The translations under genes were made by a program, and so were the position numbers. From assembly GCA_963556145.1 (NCBI GenBank), contig OY744470.1:248001-312000 (forward strand): a stretch of 64,000 nucleotides of DNA, read 5' to 3'. Position 1 is the stretch's first letter; every line of letters starts with the position of its first letter. Source of the DNA: Hygrocybe punicea (taxonomy: Eukaryota > Basidiomycota > Agaricomycetes > Agaricales > Hygrophoraceae). The notes beneath the pieces are model-generated. The model was not told where the DNA came from and did not search any database. It was given only the letters and a program-made list of their open reading frames with translations. Positions 35,901 through 46,919 of the stretch are shown one piece after another.

Positions 35901-36390
35901 AGCGGTTTCAAAAAGATCCACACTTTCCTTTGATTGCATTCAACCATGAGCAGATAAAAGAGTCTACCACAGCTGGCTATTTATTAGCTGAAAAAGCAAA
36001 ATTTGAACACATTTCACAAAGATTAATGGATGTTGATCTTGAAGTTTTGAATAACATTGCTAGAAAAATGGAAGATGGTGAACATGTCATTCCAGAAACA
36101 GATGAAGAGAAACTTTGTTTCCAATTGATTAAAGATATTGATCATGTAGGAAGTCATGTCAAAGGATTACTCACAAGCAAAAAATACATGAGAAATGAAG
36201 TCTGGTCTCTGATGTCTTTTGTGGGTGCACCTTCCTGGTTCATTACATTTTCACCTGCAGATAACATGCATCCACTGTCTTTATATTTTGCTGATACCAA
36301 AGAAACCTTTACACCAGAGCTTAGAGGATATGATGAGCGCTGCAGACTTATTGCAGAAAACCCAGTGGCTGGTGCTAGATTCTTTCGTAA
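32990..36390 (+). pseudogene. Helitron Rep/helicase protein, 3'-truncated
   Basis: The long frame is open from 33314 to 36433 without a credible ATG at its 5' end. A related frame at 33000-33240 holds repeats (DHAPDGQEAECL). In order: at 34330-34800 eight copies of a 20-residue unit (AVQKFQNENPDKHAKQNLA); then CGDTSPNKFIESGCAVCGRL and CKKCYKSLMKGKHPAMSLAN (DUF6570-type); RVRHNRCIVRVSSGMHKMRA; PYGLGGIGN; the Helitron-like N region RHLLMYYDKRFQKDPHFPL; and GAPSWFITFSPADNMHPLSL (Rep-type strand). It ends NPVAGARFF at about 36385, where homology stops and a different sequence begins. The helicase half is absent. Helitrons move by rolling-circle replication. This copy cannot be complete. Confidence 0.85.
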
Positions 36391-37620
36391 TACCTCCACC
36401 GTTTTGACTTGTTGGACTGTGTTCAGGCCATGACAGTCCCACCAACTGTATTGTCAGTTATAGGCTTCGAATCGCGAGTTCCTTTTCAGTCCTAGGATAT
36501 TAACAAGGTCCTGGTGGTCTTCAACCCGGAAATCTAGAAATGTTCCTACTTGCAATAGCAATACGACCAGAGGACAATTTTCCTTCAACGTTCTGTCAGC
36601 ACAGGTCAGGTGTGGCAGATGAGATAAATGATGCACCTGGAACCATGAAATAGTTGTGACTTGCATCATTTTTTGTTGTCTGGATTGGATTACTGCCTTT
36701 TTTGCATTGGTACGTTTGTCATCATCTTTTGCAGCTTCCTGACATGCTGCTAACCATCCTGGTGTCATGCTCTGCCACATTAACACAATCGGCATAGCAT
36801 GACTTGGCCTCGGAGAAGGTTGCAAGGGAGGAATGAAGCTCGCTGAAGCTGCTTGGGTCACTGTTCCCCCTAATGATGTTACTGCAGGCAGTACCATTGG
36901 TAGTGCTGGTGAAACTACCCTTGCACTGAAGGGTACTGGGCTAGGGGGATCTGCGGGGTGTTGGATTCTTGTTGGCTGACGTTCCCACCAGGTGGCTTTT
37001 CCAGAGCCTTGTGCCGGTCAGGGACTGGGGTCTGTGAAAGGATTGTAACCTGTGAAGGTGCAGGAACCTGCATCGAATGCAACAGAATAGACGGAAAAGT
37101 GGCTGTTTCCATCATTAGCATAGCTGGTCCCTGACTACCCCCTTGCATTATAGGTATGTCGACTCAATGCTTCCATTCCTGACAATTTGGGCAAAGCTCC
37201 CCTTTCAACACTCCTTTGCAGGAAAATTCTTGGCAGCATTTTCGACAGAGAAGGAAGGTACATTCCATATGACCTTGTGTTCTCAAATCCTTTGCACTTC
37301 TACAGGTTTCTCGAGCACAGAAGATACCACCCTTTGGCCTTCAAAGTGAAGCAATCATCGTGGCTTGAGCCGATGTAGGAAGAATTTCTAAGTTCGGAAT
37401 GGGCATGTTTTGGTTTTGAATGGGAAGGAATGTCAATTGGTTGGTAGAAGGGGGAGTGGGTGACGAATTGTGGATCGTTCCAGTCCTAGCATTATTGATG
37501 TCTGACAGTAAAGTTATATCCATTCTTGCAGCTTCGATGAGAGAATGTGCAATGTTTGGTTCCAGAGGCTCAGTATGGAACACAGTGTTGCGACAGTGTC
37601 GGTTTGAACACTAAGGGAAG
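36391..37620 (-). pseudogene. Transposon-associated hypothetical protein, fragmentary
   Basis: Minus-strand pieces: TVFHTEPLEPNIAHSLIEAA (about 37590), QVTILSQTPVPDRHKALEK (about 37050), MWQSMTPGWLAACQEAAKDD (about 36780) and VGTFLDFRVEDHQDLVNILG then RFEAYN (about 36540-36460). The last block resembles a recurring mushroom protein with a P-FP-F...DLVxLLGL...AYNP pattern of unknown function. Frames change between pieces and the end is cut at the Helitron junction, so this is a remnant. Confidence 0.4.
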
Positions 37621-39667
37621 TCAGAAAATTTTCTGTGACAAAAGGTGTACTTTACAGTTTGTTGGATTCGGTTCTTGTTTTCTGCTTTTCCTTTTCCTTG
37701 ATTAACCGATAGTGGGTTTAATATATTGCCGCACTGTAGGCAATGGGATGACATGTAGCATTTAATAAAATAAAATAATTATTTTATGCAAAAAATCGAA
37801 TATACTAAGTTTCAATGTCAGATGTGCTGAGTTTGAAGAAATGCCACCAGAGACCGAGGTCTCCCAGGTCCCGTGCACCAGCCAGGTGGCAGTCAGACAT
37901 TGTGAAAAGCCGCAGCCTGGGCCAAGCCAAGCCAGGGCCAGGCCGGAGCTGTCAGCCATGACTTGGCTGGAGCTTCCAGAAAGCTGGAGCCCTCTTGGGC
38001 CAGGCCTAGTGATGGACAGGTCTGGTTTGGTCCAGTTCTTAGCCAGATTTGATGAACCTCGGACTGAACCTTAGGTCTGGTTCTACTTGGGGACAGAATC
38101 TCGGACCAAACCCTTAGTTCTGGTTCTCTCGGGTCCGGTTCTGGTTCAGGCTTCCTAGAACCAAGAACTGAACCTTAAAATTTTAAAATAAGGATATTTT
38201 CGCGGTTTTTTATTTGTTGGCTTACACTCAGATGGTATTGAGAGGGCGTCGCGGTAGTGCGACAACCCTCATGTATTTAGGTATAATGTTATTACAGCCG
38301 TTTGCATGTATCTTGACAATTTTTGGAAATTTTTGAATTGATTACAGCGGTTTTCATAAACATGTGGAAAAGTTGAAAAAAGACTTGCTGATACCTGTAT
38401 TATATAATGATGGATCACATGACTGACACCCAGGATCACATGACTGGCACATGCAGGATCACATGATCGACTTCTGGATCACATGATTGCACAGCATTAC
38501 ATAAGCGATCATCACGTGAGTGTATCATGACTCACATGATTGATATCTGTATTACATAACCATGGATCACGTGACTGAATCACATGATTATCACATGATT
38601 TGCCATCATGATCACATGAGTGCACAGCATTACATAAGCGATCGTGGCCATATATTTCAATTTCTGTCTTGCATAATACACTTGCTATATATGCATGTAT
38701 ATATATATAGATCGTACTGTTCTAACCTTCCGAGCAATGACGTTGTCAGACGAGCAACCTGCCGAGCACCTAATCGCGTTTAACCAGGTAATCATATGCT
38801 TATTTGTAGCACGGCTATCATACATAAGCCTAGTATGACTGGTATGACTGGTATGTACTGATGTGAACGAATAGAGCCTATTTGCTGATGGTCGCCATGG
38901 CAACAGTGGCTTACCACATCGAACGGTGGTGACCGTCACCCGATCGGTGGCTGCGAGTGTCACGAACATCACGAACGTCACAAATATGATCCTGGCTATA
39001 GATAATGACAGGAACATGTCGAAATGGGCTTGCTGGTGCATGTAACCGTTCGTTTCCACCCGAGAGTGTTCCTGGATGATCTCATCGCGTCCCCGGGCAT
39101 CGAATACACCATACAGCATTTTTTATAGCAAGAAGACAACCCAACTTTCAAATATTTGCGCACGTTTGGTCTCCACCCACATTTCGTGCCATCCCTCCTC
39201 GTACCGTCCTCTTTCAGGGTCCTCGCCATCGCGATCCTGGACCCCGAATGCCCCCGGTGGACATCGCTTGCAGTGACTCATATATATGTCATATTTATAC
39301 CCTTGTAATGGCTTTATCTTGTAACGCTTGCTTGGATATCACTTTCTTGCCCAAATGCGGTATGTGTTGCTCGTCCGCGGTCATTGCGGCTGCATTCACA
39401 GGGTTCAAAAACCCCTGGTTCGTGTCGATTGCATAACATTCCCATGGTCGGTTCTCCCTCGCAAACCACTGTTCCCACGATTGTGCACCCTGTATAGTCA
39501 CTGCTTGCGAATGGAATCCAACCATGGGAAGCACAAACTGACCACGCAGATCGGGGAATAGGAGCCTGGCTTTCAGAATCTGAGACAATTTCGGCGATAG
39601 CTACACAGGTTCTTCCCTGCAAACCAAATCGGCGAATGCTACCATCTGCCACCCAGGAAAGCTATTA
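37621..39667. other. Gene-poor stretch with short repeats
   Basis: No supported gene is seen. Positions 38343-38393 are a solo arm tip of the TA-MITE family (TACAGCGGTTTTCATAAACA...), next to a related tip at 38293-38311. Positions 38405-38660 contain about ten GATCACATGA/TCACATGA motifs. Positions 37840-38170 are a GC-richer stretch with repeated GGTCTGGTTC / CTGGTTC words. Frames near 39300-39650 have no recognisable similarity and I do not call them. Confidence 0.5.
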
Positions 39668-40279
39668 GGTGACCTGACTTGGTGATTTTACCAACTAGTC
39701 ATGTGACTTGACTTGGTGATTTAACCAACTGGTCATGTGACTTGACTTGGTGATTTTACCAAGTGTGTGACTGTGACATGTGACTTGAGTAATGTGATTT
39801 GAGTTGGTAATATCATCATGACTGTCACCAGTCATCTATTATTTGAGTTGTGAATTTGACAACCTTTTCACTGCTTTACTTGTATCAGTGTTATAATAAT
39901 ATAATAACTGTAATGTCAAGTCTTCAAACTGCATTAAACTATAAAATATAATTGCTTTGTGTACATTTGAAAGATGTTTGGTATTATTATGAATTATATG
40001 TTCATCTGCTATATAGTTTTAAGTATAAATATGTGCTATTTGTCAGATATTAAATACGAGAATTTTATAAAAGACAGCAATCATGTGAATTGTCCAAGTT
40101 CAAATGCAGGAGCTATTGACATTGATTAAGTTCCTTGGTAATAAAGTGTTGTTGGAGCTGTATGTTAATTATATTTTGGAATTTTTTTTTTTTTTTTTTT
40201 GAATTGTTATCCAGAATGTATGAGGAGGAATCACATGTTATTCCATAGTGCTTCTCTACAGGACTTGCCCAAGAACCTC

Positions 40280-41410
40280 CACATGACTAAAATGCCCCTT
40301 AAAGATCCCCCCACATGTCCCAAGTGCTTGCCCTCAATGCCCCCCACATGATTCAGATACTTGCCCAAAATGCCCCTGAAAGAACCCCTCACATGTCCCA
40401 AATACTTGCCCCCAATGCCCCCACATCTCCCAACTACTTGCCCAAAATGTCCTCCAAAGATCCCCCCACATGACTCAGATACTTACCCAAAATGCCTCAA
40501 AAGATCCCCTTTCATGTCCCAAATGTTTGACCAAAATGTCCCTGAAGGATCCCCCACATGTCCCAAATACTTGCCTCCAATGCCCCCCACATGACTCAGA
40601 TACTTGCCCAAAATGCCCTCCAAAGATCCCCCCACATATCCCAAATGCATGCCCAAAATGCCCCTGAAAGAGCCCCCCACATAATCCAAAAACTTGCCCA
40701 CAATGCCCCCCACATGACTTAGATACTTGCCCAAAATGCCCCCCAAAGATCCCCCTTGATGTCTCAAAGGCTTGCCCACAATGCTCCCCAAAGATCCCCC
40801 CACATGTTCTAAATGCTGACCCAAAATGCCCCTGAAAGATCCCCCTACATCACTCAAATGCCTCCCAAAGATCCCCCCACATGACTGAAATGCTTGCCCA
40901 AAATGCCCTCCAAAGATCCCCCTTGATGTCCCAAATATTTGTCCAAAATGCCCCTGAAAGATCCCCCCCACATCACTCAAATATCCCCCAAAGATCCCCC
41001 TTGATGTCCCAAATACTTGCCCACAATGCTCCCCAAAGATCCCCCCACATGACCCAAATGCTGGCCCAAAATGCCCCTGAAAGATCTCCCTACATCACTC
41101 AAATGCCTCCCAAAGATCCCCCCACATGACTGAAATGCTTGCCTAAAATGCCCCCCAAAGATCCCCCTTGATGTCCCAAATACTTGTCCAAAATGCCCCT
41201 GAAAGATCCCCCCACATCACTCAAATGCCTCTCAAAGATCCCCCCACATGACTGAAATGCTTGCCCAAAATGCCCCCCAAAGATCCCCCAACATGTCCCA
41301 AATGCTTGCCCACAATGCCCCCACAGATCCCCCCACATGACCCAAATACTTGCTCATAATACTCCCCAAAGATCCCCCCACATGACTGAAACACTTGCCC
41401 AAGATCCCCC
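40280..41410 (+). repeat. 45-bp G/C-skewed minisatellite, copy 1
   Basis: About 25 units of 45 bp with core AAAGATCCCCCCACATGAC and TGCTTGCCCAAAATGCCCC. The plus strand is almost free of G runs and the minus strand carries repeated G4-G6 runs. The period is 15 codons, so long spurious frames are open on both strands. Confidence 0.9.
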
Positions 41411-41768
41411 CCCCTTAGCCTGGTTCTTGGCCTTGTCCTTGTCCAGATTCCTTGTCCAGATTCCTTGTCCTTGTCCAAAATCCTTGTCCTGGTCCTTGTC
41501 CTTGTCCAGATTCCTTGTCCAGATTCCTTGTCCTTGTCCAAAATCCTTGTCCTTGTCCTTGTCCTTGTCCAAATTCCTTGTCCAAATTCCTTGTCCAAAC
41601 TTTAAATCCTTGTCCTTGTCCTTGTCCTTGTCCAAATCCTTGTCCATAGGTTCCCAAAGAGGCAACACCTTGTCCAAAATCCTTGTCCAAATCCTCTAAG
41701 GTTCTCAAAAAGGCAATTCCTTGTCCAAAATTGCTTACCAATCCTTGTCCTTGTCCTTGTCCTTGTCC
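41411..41768 (+). repeat. TTGTCC hexamer array
   Basis: Degenerate (CCTTGT)n with interspersed CCAAAT/CCAGAT hexamers. Frames reading Gly-Gln or Asp-Lys-Asp-Lys repeats are artefacts of the array. Confidence 0.9.
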
Positions 41769-41805
41769 GGGACTCTGCCCCAGAGTCCCAGGAGTATATT
41801 ATTAG

Positions 41806-43860
41806 GATCCGAGTAGTCTGTCATCTAGATCGTATTGACCATCATGGTGAATGACATGGCCAGTGTGGATGAATGGAACGGTTAAAAAAATCAAAAAATC
41901 ACTCTGTGGGCTATATCGACCGCAACGTTCCAATCTCACCGGTGTAGCTGTGAGATCATGGTGGTTCAAGACCAAGAGTGATCATGACTCATCGTTCCAA
42001 TTTATACCATTCGTGACATGGCCACGTGACCTGACTCGGTCATTTCACCGACTCTGTGACCGGTATCACCCTCGTTATTGGTTATTACTGACTTTGAATC
42101 TTGGCAGGATCGTAGCATGCGTCTCTTCTACTCTGAGTAGCTCAATTCACAAATCATGATCGATCGTGACCGTGACTTGTCACTTGACTTGGTGATCTCA
42201 CCAACTCATCATGTGACTTGACTTGGTCATTTCACCAACTGTGTGACCGTGATACGTGACTTGTCACTCGAGTCGGTGAATTTTACCAACTGGTCATTGG
42301 TGTTGTTATGCCAGTCTGCTGCTTGTTCGGAGGATGAGTTGGGTGCAGTATACCATGGTTATCTTGCTTCTGCGGTGCGGTGTTTCATCCGATGCTAACC
42401 AGTATTTCTTGCTGTGTGCTGCTGGCAGTAAATTGACGTTCCCCTGCGAGACAACGAGGCGAGATGCCTAAAGGTGCTAACGAGTGTTCTCTGCTGGGCT
42501 GGGAACGACTGCGAGGCAATGCGAACGCGAATATATCATGGGAAAGAAACGCGATGGAAATGGTCATAGGATCCGAGTAGTCTGTCATCTAGATCGTATT
42601 GACCATCATGGTGAATGACATGGCCAGTGTGGATGAATGGAACGGTTAAAAAAATCAAAAAATCACTCTGTGGGCTATATCGACCGCAACGTTCCAATCT
42701 CACCGGTGTAGCTGTGAGATCATGGTGGTTCAAGACCAAGAGTGATCATGACTCATCGTTCCAATTTATACCATTCGTGACATGGCCACGTGACCTGACT
42801 CGGTCATTTCACCGACTCTGTGACCGGTATCACCCTCGTTATTGGTTATTACTGACTTTGAATCTTGGCAGGATCGTAGCATGCGTCTCTTCTACTCTGA
42901 GTAGCTCAATTCACAAATCATGATCGATCGTGACCGTGACTTGTCACTTGACTTGGTGATCTCACCAACTCATCATGTGACTTGACTTGGTCATTTCACC
43001 AACTGTGTGACCGTGATACGTGACTTGTCACTCGAGTCGGTGAATTTTACCAACTGGTCGTTGGTGTTGTTATGCCAGTCTGCTGCTTGTTCGGAGGATG
43101 AGTTGGGTGCAGTATACCATGGTTATCTTGCTTCTGCGGTGCGGTGTTTCATCCGATGCTAACCAGTATTTCTTGCTGTGTGCTGCTGGCAGTAAATTGA
43201 CGTTCCCCTGCGAGACAACGAGGCGAGATGCCTAAAGGTGCTAACGAGTGTTCTCTGCTGGGCTGGGAACGACTGCGAGGCAATGCGAACGCGAATATAT
43301 CATGGGAAAGAAACGCGATGGAAATGGTCATAGGATCCGAGTAGTCTGTCATCTAGATCGTATTGACCATCATGGTGAATGACATGGCCAGTGTGGATGA
43401 ATGGAACGGTTAAAAAAATCAAAAAATCACTCTGTGGGCTATATCGACCGCAACGTTCCAATCTCACCGGTGTAGCTGTGAGATCATGGTGGTTCAAGAC
43501 CAAGAGTGATCATGACTCATCGTTCCAATTTATACCATTCGTCACATCGCCACGTGACCTGACTCGGTCATTTCACTGACTCTGTGACCGGTATCACCCT
43601 CGTTATTGGTTATTACTGACTTTGAATCTTGGCAGGATCGTAGCATGCGTCTGTTCTAATCTGAGTAGCTCAATTCACAAATCATGATCGATCGTGACCG
43701 TGACTTGTCACTTGACTTGGTGATCTCACCAACTCATCATGTGACTTGACTTGGTCATTTCACCAACTGTGTGACCGTGATACGTGACTTGTCACTCTAG
43801 TCGGTGATTACACCACGTATGTGACAGTGACATGTTACTTCACAGGGTGATAACACCAGC
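41806..43860 (+). repeat. 764-bp tandem repeat, about 2.6 copies
   Basis: Units begin AGGATCCGAGTAGTCTGTCA at about 41804, 42568 and 43332. The first two are almost identical. The third has a few substitutions and ends after about 500 bp. Each unit contains two or three TTGACTTGGT...CACCAACT dyads. The identical 102-codon and 67-codon frames in each copy have no recognisable similarity and are not called as genes. Confidence 0.92.
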
Positions 43861-43937
43861 TTCTCTGGTTCTGCTCATAACAAATATAGCTACTTCATAG
43901 TCTTGACTAGTATAGAAAAAATCAACCTTCTTTGGAT

Positions 43938-44295
43938 TCATATTAGCAATAGACTGAAGTTCTCATTGGTGTTAGACTGTTCTGTTCTGTGAGATAATAA
44001 CTGGTATCTCAGCCTGAACTTCAGCCTGAACATTGACTGGATTGTCCCCCCCAACTCTAGACATCCATGGCAGCTGAACCTTTTTAACATGCTTTTGAAG
44101 ACCTCCAATGGTGGTAAAAGGCTTGGGACATTTAGGATGACTACATTGACATATAAATCTCCCATCAACTCCTGCCTGCAATGTAAAAACCCCATTAATG
44201 TAAGTTATTTGAACTTCTCCCTTGCATTGTCTATAGTGATGATCTCTTTGTCCCATAGTAGGAAACTCTAAATTACAATTGGTACAGGAAGGCAT
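43938..44295 (-). pseudogene. Zinc-finger first exon of a RecQ-family mobile gene
   Basis: The ATG at 44295 reads MPSCTNCNLEFPTMGQRDHH..., then CKGEV, GRFICQCSHPKCPKPFTTIG and LQKHVKK. The spacing gives a C-x2-C...H-x(n)-C finger and a second C-x4-C...H finger. I recognise this as the N-terminal zinc-finger segment of Agaricomycete RecQ-type helicases like the one at 61105-63999. The frame stops at about 43972 with no downstream exons on the minus strand, because the 764-bp tandem array begins there. An orphan fragment is the best reading. Confidence 0.6.
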
Positions 44296-45009
44296 GATAA
44301 TAAAGCAAAGTTAGAGTATGAGATGATGGTGGTAAGGGATTAAGAGAGATCAAGTCATGTTACCTGATTTAGCCAATCATGTGACTTGGACATGTGACTT
44401 GACTTGGTGATTTTACCAACTAGTCATGTGACTTGACTTGGTGATTTTACCAAGTGTGTGACAGTGACATGTCACATGACACTTGGTGATTTCACCAACT
44501 GTGTGACTGTGACATGTGACTTGAGTAATGTGATTTGAGTTGGTAATATCATAATAACTGTCACCAGTCATATATTATTTGAGTTGTGAATTTGACAACC
44601 TTTTTACTGCTTTACTTGTATCAGTGTTGTAATAATATAATAACTGTAATGTCAAGTGTTCAAACTACATTGAAATATAAATTATAATTGCCTTGTGTAC
44701 ATTTAAAAGATGTTTGGTATTGTCATGAATTATAAGTTCATCTGCTATATAGTTTTAAGGATAAACATGTGCTATTTATCTGACATTAAACACAAGAATT
44801 TTATAAAGTACAGCAATGTGAATTGACCAAGTTCAAATGCAGGAGCTATTGACATTGATGAAGTTCCTTGGTAGTAAAGTAGTTTTAAAGCTGTGTGCTG
44901 ATTTCTTTTTGGATTTTTTTTTTTTTTTTTTTTTTTAGAATTGTTATTCAGAATGTATGAGGAGGAATCTCCTCTTGATCTGGAAAGTTTCTCTAAAGGA
45001 CTTGCCCAG

Positions 45010-46075
45010 GAACCTCCACATGACTAAAATGCCCCCCAATGATCACCCTTCATATCACAAAGGCTTGCCCAAAATGTCCTCCAAAGATCCCCCAACATAT
45101 CTCAAATGCTTGCCCAAAATGCCCCTGAAAGATCCCCCCACATGTCCCAAAAAGTTACACACAATGCCCCCCACAAGACTTAGATACTTGCCCACAATGC
45201 CCCCCACATGACTTAGATACTTGCCCAAAATGCCCCCCAAAGATCCCCCAACATGTTCCAAATGCTTGTCCAAAATGCCTCTGAAAGATCCCTCCACATG
45301 ATGCAAATACTTGCCCAAAATACCCCTGAAAGATCCCCCCCACATGACTCAAATGTCCTCCAAAGATCCCCCTTGATGTCCTAAATGCTTGCCCACAATG
45401 CTCCCCAAAGATCCCCCCACATGTCCCAAATGCTGGCCTAAAATGCCCCTGAAAGATCCCCCCACATCACTCAAATGCCTCCCAAAGATCCCCCCACATG
45501 ACTGACAAGCTTGCCCAAAATGCCCCCCAAAGATCCCCCAATATATCTCAAATGCTTCCCTAAAATGCCTCTGAAAGATCCCCCCACATGACTCAAATGT
45601 CCCCCAAAGATCCCCCTTGATGTTCCAAATGCTTGCCCACAATGCCCCCCACAGACCCCCCACATGACTCAAATGCTTCCTCAAAATGTCCCCCAAAGAT
45701 CCCCCAACATGTCTCAAATTCTTGCCCAAAATGCCCTCCAAAGATCCCCCCACATGACTCAAATGCCCCCCAAAGATCCCCTCACATGTCCCAAATACTT
45801 GCCCACAATGTCCCCCAAAGATCCCCCTCCTTGTCTAAGATGCTTGCCCAAAATGCCCCCCAAAGATCCCCCCACATGACTCAAATACTTGCCCAACAAC
45901 CCCCCATATGTCCCAAATACTTGCCCCCAATGCCCCCAAAAGATCCCCTCACATGACTCAAATGCTTGCCCAAAAACCCCCCCAAAGATCCCCCACATGT
46001 CCTCAAGACTTGCCCACAATGACCCCCAAAGATCCCCCCACATCATTCAAAAACTTGCCCAAGTTCCCCCTCCTG
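45010..46075 (+). repeat. 45-bp G/C-skewed minisatellite, copy 2
   Basis: Roughly 23 units with the same core as copy 1, with local higher-order blocks. Spacing measured between AGATCCC words at 45241, 45286 and 45331 is exactly 45 bp. Confidence 0.9.
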
Positions 46076-46475
46076 GTCCTGGTCCTGGTCCAAATCCTTG
46101 TCCTGGTCCTGGTCCTGGTCCAAATCCTTGTCCTTGTCCTGGTCCTGGTCCAAAATCCTGGTCCAAATCCTTGTCCTTGTCCTGGTCCTGGTCCTGGTCC
46201 TGGTCCAAATCCTTGTCCTGGTCCTGGTCCTGGTCCAAATCCTTGTCCTTGTCCTGGTCCTGGTCCAAATCCTTGTCCTTGTCCTGGTCCTGGTCCTGGT
46301 CCTGGTCCAAATCCTTGTCCTGGTCCTGGTCCTGGTCCTGGTCCTGGTCCAAAGGTTCCCAAACAGGCAATTCCTTGTCCAAAATCCTTGTCCTTATCCA
46401 GGGTAGGTTCCCAAAAAAGCAATTCCTTGTCCAAAATTGCTTAGTAATCCTGGTCCTGGTCCTGGTCCTGGTCCT
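46076..46475 (+). repeat. TGGTCC hexamer array
   Basis: (CCTGGT)n with CCAAAT and CCTTGT variants, in the same place as the TTGTCC array in copy 1. Pro-Gly, Ser-Trp and Leu-Val repeat frames across it are artefacts. Confidence 0.9.
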
Positions 46476-46914
46476 GGATCCCGGGGCGGGATCCGAGGAG
46501 TAGATTATTAGCTCCAGTTCCCCCAGCTCCAGCTCCACCACCCCCAGCTCCAGTTCCCCCAGCTCCTGTTCCACTCCCCCCAGCCCCAGCTCCACTTCCC
46601 CCAGCTCCACTTCCACTTCCCCCAGCCCCAGCCCCAGCCCCAGCCCCACTCCCCCCAGCTCCACTTCCCCCAGCTCCACTTCCACTCCCCCCAGCTCTTC
46701 CCCCAGCCCCAGCCCTTGTTGACACATCTGTGTCCTCCAGAAACCCTGACTGTGCACAAGGAAATGGACACAGCAACTCTTCCTCAACCTCATCACCCCA
46801 GTCATGTACCCCTGGAACCATCCAGGGCCACCTCTTGGTGCCATCAGGATTGGTGGCACTAAACACCTCCCCCTGCACATTATCTGTGGCATCAGGGTTA
46901 TAAACCCACCTCAA
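46441..46914 (-). CDS. Small mushroom hypothetical protein with Gly/Ala/Ser-rich tail
   Basis: The ATG at 46914 gives about 157 residues. The N-terminal 60 read MRWVYNPDATDNVQGEVFSA, then DGTKRWPWMVPGVHDWGDEV and EEELLCPFP, a short module I have seen in Agaricomycete transposon-associated proteins (RxWxW...GVxxWG). Residues 68-135 are a (GAG/GSG)n low-complexity tract. The last 20 or so codons come from the end of the adjacent repeat, so the original C-terminus was probably replaced. Function unknown. It is followed upstream on the same strand by another small gene. Confidence 0.5.
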   Translation of the reverse strand: MRWVYNPDATDNVQGEVFSATNPDGTKRWPWMVPGVHDWGDEVEEELLCPFPCAQSGFLEDTDVSTRAGAGGRAGGSGSGAGGSGAGGSGAGAGAGAGGSGSGAGGSGAGAGGSGTGAGGTGAGGGGAGAGGTGANNLLLGSRPGIQDQDQDQDQDY

Positions 46915-46919
46915 GATAG

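Larger units (their letters stand above)
39668..41805 (+). repeat. 2.1-kb composite repeat, copy 1 (possible non-autonomous Helitron-like unit)
   Basis: Layout, shared in the same order with 44340-46511: TTGACTTGGTGATTTTACCAA palindromes (39670-39800); an AT-rich segment with a poly-T run (40183-40200); a 45-bp minisatellite (about 40280-41410); a TTGTCC hexamer array (about 41411-41768); a 9-bp stem/3-nt loop hairpin (41769-41789); and AGGAGTATATTATTAG. The two copies diverge immediately after ATTATTAG, which marks the 3' boundary. Tandem repeats followed by a 3' hairpin recall non-autonomous Helitron/Helentron derivatives. This is inference. Confidence 0.7.
44340..46511 (+). repeat. 2.1-kb composite repeat, copy 2
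   Basis: Same order as copy 1: TTGGTGATTTTACCAA dyads (44395-44560), AT-rich segment with poly-T (44917-44936), 45-bp minisatellite (about 45010-46075), hexamer array (46076-46475), hairpin (46476-46494) and GAGGAGTAGATTATTAG. The 5' boundary is unclear. It lies immediately upstream of the zinc-finger exon start, and its 3' end lies inside the 3' end of the minus-strand frame at 46914. Confidence 0.7.

Noticed and set aside
39295..39652. Overlapping frames of about 80-110 residues on both strands
   Set aside because: They show no recognisable motif, no splice context and no preferred strand. They could be a remnant but cannot be supported.
41411..41768. TTGTCC array as telomeric or interstitial telomere repeat
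   Set aside because: Fungal telomere repeats are TTAGGG-like, and this array is embedded in a duplicated unit away from any end.
41851..43579. Identical 102- and 67-residue frames in each 764-bp unit
   Set aside because: They repeat only because the DNA repeats. There is no domain, and other frames are open as well.
40280..46075. Regular 45-bp repeats as a CRISPR array
   Set aside because: Units are contiguous with no unique spacers, and the window is eukaryotic.
40361..46503. Many Pro-, Gly-Gln-, Asp-Lys- and Ser-Trp-repeat frames
   Set aside because: Periods of 45 and 6 bp keep all frames open on both strands. Composition follows the repeat, not a protein family.
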